Source of the DNA: Deltaproteobacteria bacterium
GTDB lineage: Bacteria; Myxococcota; XYA12-FULL-58-9; JAUUZB01
Direction of reading: 5' to 3'
Length of the DNA stretch: 8,506 nucleotides
NCBI GenBank assembly: GCA_030590185.1
Contig: JAUUZB010000102.1
Span: 1 to 8,506 of the forward strand
Shown here: positions 6,055 through 8,506 of the stretch, piece by piece
Layout of the letters: every line of letters begins with the position of its first letter
Numbering within the stretch: position 1 is the first letter of the stretch
The notes under the pieces: generated by a model
What the model was told of the DNA's origin: nothing
The model's input: only the letters and a program-made list of their open reading frames with translations
Database searches by the model: none
Position numbers and translations under genes: made by a program

Positions 6055-7914
6055 CTAGGGGCCCGGCACTACCCCGTCGAGAAAGTCAGCAATCACATAC
6101 GCCGCCGGCTCGCCGAGGTGCAGGCGCCCGGCGGTGACCTCGAGCTCGCTATCCGGGGGCAGCTGATCACGAAACGCCAGGTCGAGCATGATCGGGAGTA
6201 GCTCCGGCTCGAGGTGGTCGATCGCCTCGGGATCGACGAGCAGGGTCTCCAGGATCAACCGACGCCGACGTTCGGGGCCCTCGGCCGCCTCTGGCGCCCA
6301 GGTGGCGAGCTCCAACGCATCCGGCTCGCGGCCCAGGAGCCCCCGACTGAGGCGCCGGACAAACCCTTCATGGTCGAGCTCGCCAAAGGCCGCCTGCCAC
6401 TCCTCGCCATCGGCCCAGTCATGCAGCAACTGCTCCGGGCCACGGCCGTCGGCCAGGGCCGAGACGTAGTGGTCGAAGCCACTCGCGTCCGGGGGGCGGC
6501 CGAGCACCCCGAGGTAGAGGCTAGCCACCAGCCGCTGATTTTCCCAGCGCTGGCGATATTCGTCGAGGGTCATGATTTCCTGCACCATCTTCCCGGCCGC
6601 CGCCCGCCGGGCCTCCACCCGGTCGATCCAGGGACGCTCCGCGGCACTCGGCGGGCGCGCCAGCAGAGCCCGGTAGGCCGCGTTCACCAGCTGCTCGGCC
6701 CGGGCGCGGGGGACCGGGCTGTCGAAAGCCCAACGGCGACCATCGACGTCCGGCCTCACGGACGGTGCCGGCAGCGCCTCATTGGTGGAGCGGACCCGCC
6801 CCCCGTCGCAACGCAGCCCCGGAAAGCCGGTGCAGATGATCTCAGCCACGGCTTGGCCCATCTGCCGATGGGTCCGGGGGTTGTAGTGGCGATCGTAGAC
6901 GAAGCGGATGTTGCGCTGCGCCTCCTCGCGGGCGAGGAGCGGCGCCAAGCTGTGGTAGGTGATCTCCGGCGCGAGCTGGTTCACCCAGGGGAGCTCGTGG
7001 CTGTCGATGTTGATCGCCGCCACCCGAAACCCATAGCGCCTCCCGAGATCGCCCGCCGCCTCGAGCAGGCGCAGGGAACGCAGCTCGAAGAACCGGCGCG
7101 AGCTGCTCGCGGTACGACCGGCCTGCTCACCTCGCGGGCGGGAGTTGGTCTGGATCTCCTCCCACACCCGGCGGTCCGCCTCCGCGAAACGCTGGCGCAG
7201 GGCGGTGACCCGGATCCGATAATGAAGATAGGAGAGCAGGCGGGAAAAGCGCAGGGCCGATGCAGAACCGGGGCGCCGCTCCACGTACTGAGCGCCCACG
7301 GTCGGTACCCCAGCGGGCTCTGGATCGCTCGGGTTGGGCCACGCCACCTCACCGTGCCGGATGAGCCGGAGGTTGTAGCGCCGCTCTTGCGCCTTGCTGA
7401 CGAAGAACAGCACGACGTCCGGGTTCCATTGGATGCCGTCGGTGGCCAGATAGACCAGCTCTTGATCCAAGCCCCAGCCGGGGACGCCGGTGTTGATGAT
7501 CTCCAAGCCCTCGAGGGCATCTTCGGCCACGTCGGTGTAACGCCCACCGTAGGGAACCCCCTCGCCAAAGGTCATGCTGTCGCCGAGGGCCAAAATACGC
7601 ACGACCCCGGGCGGCTTGTCCCGATCGTGGTCGCGGTCACGGTGTCCAAACTGGTTGATCCGGTAGGACACCGAGAAATCAGACGTGGTCGCCAGCACCT
7701 GGGTGTTCGGCCGCAAGCGCACGCCGGTGGCGGGGGCTTCGACGAACAGCTGCTTCGGCAGACGATCCGGGTTCTCCAGCTCCACCGCATAGAGGCTGAA
7801 ATCGACCCCCGAGGCGCACCCGACCGCGCGGGTGACCAGCTCGGCGGCGAGCGACACCAGCGACACGGAGGCCACGACCACCCCGAGATTGGTCGCGATA
7901 CGGCGCAACGTCAT
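6055..7914 (-). CDS. Membrane-anchored SGNH/GDSL hydrolase-like protein with C-terminal DUF4214-like repeats
   Basis: This 619-residue protein starts at ATG 7914, which is preceded by a TAGGTG site. A longer GTG start at 8103 would add 63 Arg-rich residues before the membrane anchor and is unlikely. Residues 7-32 are a signal anchor. A typical pre-domain with Y-R-I-N-Q-F-G-H-R-D at 84-93 leads into the SGNH domain. Block I is G-D-S-M-T-F-G with Ser113, and block II is N-T-G-V-P-G-W-G with Gly143. Asp341 and His343 in Y-D-R-H-Y-N near the domain end complete a Ser-His-Asp set. At the block III position, where this family usually has Asn-Asp after a hydrophobic strand, the protein reads F-V-S-K-A (Lys174), so the oxyanion hole may be changed. 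Residues about 405-568 hold three DUF4214-like repeats, each with an aromatic-x(2-3)-L-x-R-x-P-type core (L-G-R-P-P-D at 471-476, L-G-R-E-P-D at 527-532). DUF4214 is often found beside glycan-related or surface domains. A periplasmic esterase or acyl transfer role is inferred; activity is uncertain. Confidence 0.87.
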   Translation of the reverse strand: MTLRRIATNLGVVVASVSLVSLAAELVTRAVGCASGVDFSLYAVELENPDRLPKQLFVEAPATGVRLRPNTQVLATTSDFSVSYRINQFGHRDRDHDRDKPPGVVRILALGDSMTFGEGVPYGGRYTDVAEDALEGLEIINTGVPGWGLDQELVYLATDGIQWNPDVVLFFVSKAQERRYNLRLIRHGEVAWPNPSDPEPAGVPTVGAQYVERRPGSASALRFSRLLSYLHYRIRVTALRQRFAEADRRVWEEIQTNSRPRGEQAGRTASSSRRFFELRSLRLLEAAGDLGRRYGFRVAAINIDSHELPWVNQLAPEITYHSLAPLLAREEAQRNIRFVYDRHYNPRTHRQMGQAVAEIICTGFPGLRCDGGRVRSTNEALPAPSVRPDVDGRRWAFDSPVPRARAEQLVNAAYRALLARPPSAAERPWIDRVEARRAAAGKMVQEIMTLDEYRQRWENQRLVASLYLGVLGRPPDASGFDHYVSALADGRGPEQLLHDWADGEEWQAAFGELDHEGFVRRLSRGLLGREPDALELATWAPEAAEGPERRRRLILETLLVDPEAIDHLEPELLPIMLDLAFRDQLPPDSELEVTAGRLHLGEPAAYVIADFLDGVVPGP

Positions 7915-7918
7915 CCTA

Positions 7919-7924
7919 CACCTA
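7919..7924 (-). promoter_or_regulatory. Probable ribosome binding site for the SGNH gene
   Basis: On the minus strand TAGGTG lies four bases before ATG 7914. It is a moderate match to AGGAGG, but it supports the start immediately before the hydrophobic anchor rather than the GTG 189 bases upstream. Confidence 0.4.
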
Positions 7925-7996
7925 CCCCCCGCGTCGGGCGTCGCCTGCCCTCGTTGTGCTCGTCTGGCGCATCGACCTCGGGCTGGTCCAATCCGG

Positions 7997-8008
7997 GTTG
8001 GGGGCCAA
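7997..8008. promoter_or_regulatory. Small inverted repeat in the divergent intergenic region, possible operator
   Basis: GTTGG and CCAAC are separated by two bases, giving a 12-bp near-palindrome. A further CCAA at 7988-7991 lies just to its left. It sits between the two divergent gene starts, where a regulator could act on both. Five-base arms can occur by chance in GC-rich DNA, so this is only a candidate. Confidence 0.2.
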
Positions 8009-8073
8009 CGGAAGAGGGAGCGTAGCACCGACGTAGCCGTCGAGCCATGGAACCTCCCGCTCAGGCGCACCGC

Positions 8074-8102
8074 TTGACATTCAACCGGTGCCGGCCTAGC
8101 CA
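8074..8102 (+). promoter_or_regulatory. Candidate sigma70-type promoter for the right-edge gene
   Basis: A perfect TTGACA at 8074-8079 is followed after exactly 17 bases by TAGCCA at 8097-8102. The -35 box is ideal, but the -10 matches TATAAT at only its first two bases. Transcription from about 8109 would give a leader of roughly 26 bases before ATG 8135. An in-frame stop at 8075-8077 falls inside the -35 box, so the gene cannot extend further upstream. Confidence 0.33.
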
Positions 8103-8134
8103 CGCCCCTATCCCGAGCTTCCCGGCCCGATCCG

Positions 8135-8506
8135 ATGGGTACCTCGCTTCAGGTGACGCAACTGCCCCCCCACCAACGAGGTGACCCCGTGGCCCGGGCC
8201 GCCAGGCTGTTGCTCGACCAGGGTGGAGATCTTGGCGCCGTGGTGGCGCTCGCCGCCCGGGCGCTGCACCTCTACGCCGCGGCCGCCCCGAGCGCGGCCG
8301 GCCATGAACCCGGCACCCTGGAGGAGACCGAGCGGCGACTCCGTGACGATCCAACCCTCGGTCCGATTCTGACCGACGCCCTGACGCTGTGCCGGGCGCT
8401 CGAGGAGGAAACCGAGACCCTCGTCCCAGCCGAGGCCGCGCTCGCCGATCAGCGCCAGCGCTGCGCCGCGCTGTTGGAGCGGGTCGCTGAGCTGCACCGC
8501 CGGATC
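8135..8506 (+). CDS. Unrecognised soluble helical protein, 3' truncated
   Basis: From ATG 8135 the frame stays open for 124 codons to the window edge. It is bounded upstream by an in-frame TGA at 8075, and ATG 8135 is the first ATG after it. About 82 percent of codons end in G or C, as expected for a real gene here, and the opposite-strand frames look like its shadows. There is no signal peptide or membrane span. Residues about 19-50 form an Ala/Leu-rich helix, 60-75 an acidic helix rich in Glu and Arg. From about 85 to the edge the protein is rich in Glu, Ala, Leu, Gln and Arg, with heptad-like spacing that suggests a coiled coil. No clear Shine-Dalgarno sequence precedes the ATG; GTG 8153 or 8189 are alternatives. 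The gene is divergent from the SGNH gene. I do not recognise the family, and the missing C-terminal part may hold the defining domain. Confidence 0.7.
   Translation, partial: MGTSLQVTQLPPHQRGDPVARAARLLLDQGGDLGAVVALAARALHLYAAAAPSAAGHEPGTLEETERRLRDDPTLGPILTDALTLCRALEEETETLVPAEAALADQRQRCAALLERVAELHRRI

Noticed and set aside
6026..6063. Inverted repeat GGCCCCT / AGGGGCC after the SGNH gene, considered as a terminator
   Set aside because: The stem has seven pairs but a loop of 24 bases, overlaps the stop codon and lacks a following T-run on the minus strand.
6214..8025. A 603-codon plus-strand frame opposite the SGNH gene
   Set aside because: Long antisense frames are expected opposite GC-rich genes. 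The minus-strand frame carries the GDS and D-x-H motifs, a signal anchor and DUF4214-like repeats.
7915..8103. N-terminal extension of the SGNH gene to GTG 8103
   Set aside because: It adds 63 Arg-rich residues before the signal anchor, whereas ATG 7914 has a ribosome site and gives the usual family N-terminus.

Overview
This is a GC-rich window with strongly GC-ending codons. It has four or five long genes, two of them cut by the window edges, plus one microgene. No rRNA, tRNA, CRISPR array, transposase or phage gene is visible. The best taxonomic hint is a lipoprotein with about 60 cysteines arranged as short acidic Cys-rich repeats. That style is typical of Myxococcota (myxobacteria and relatives, formerly Deltaproteobacteria). 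This is inference from composition and protein style, not a proven assignment.

Left half, plus strand (2-4640): a compact, probably co-transcribed set of polytopic membrane proteins that look like GT-C-fold glycosyltransferases or relatives. (1) The 5'-truncated gene 2-1132 is a multi-pass protein with a conserved S-F-G-P-R-H-x-L-P motif. (2) The gene 1125-2843 overlaps it. It has a TMTC-like membrane half and a TPR-like C-terminal half. (3) A 38-residue microprotein (2863-2979) has one hydrophobic segment ending in a cysteine. (4) The gene 2976-4640 overlaps the microgene by four bases (GTGA). It has the Asp-Glu and P-Y-R-D...H-P-P-L motifs of GT39/ArnT-like enzymes that use polyprenyl-phosphate sugars. 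The stop/start overlaps suggest translational coupling. The plausible common job is adding sugars to a glycan or protein on the outer side of the inner membrane.

Right half, minus strand (4634-7914): the cysteine-rich lipoprotein gene (4634-5899) converges on the glycosyltransferase operon, and the two 3' ends overlap by 7 bp. Upstream of it, separated by 155 bp, lies 6055-7914. This encodes a membrane-anchored SGNH/GDSL hydrolase-like protein fused to about three DUF4214-like repeats. The hydrolase keeps the Ser and Asp-x-His motifs but appears to have Lys where the oxyanion-hole Asn is usual.

Right edge: a divergent 220-bp intergenic region carries a TTGACA box and a small inverted repeat. 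It leads into the first 124 codons of an unrecognised, helical, soluble-looking protein (8135 onward) that runs off the window.

A cautious overall reading is an envelope-glycan neighbourhood: three membrane glycosyltransferase-like proteins, a surface Cys-rich lipoprotein and an exported esterase/acyltransferase-like protein. Functional linkage across the convergent boundary is not shown by the sequence.
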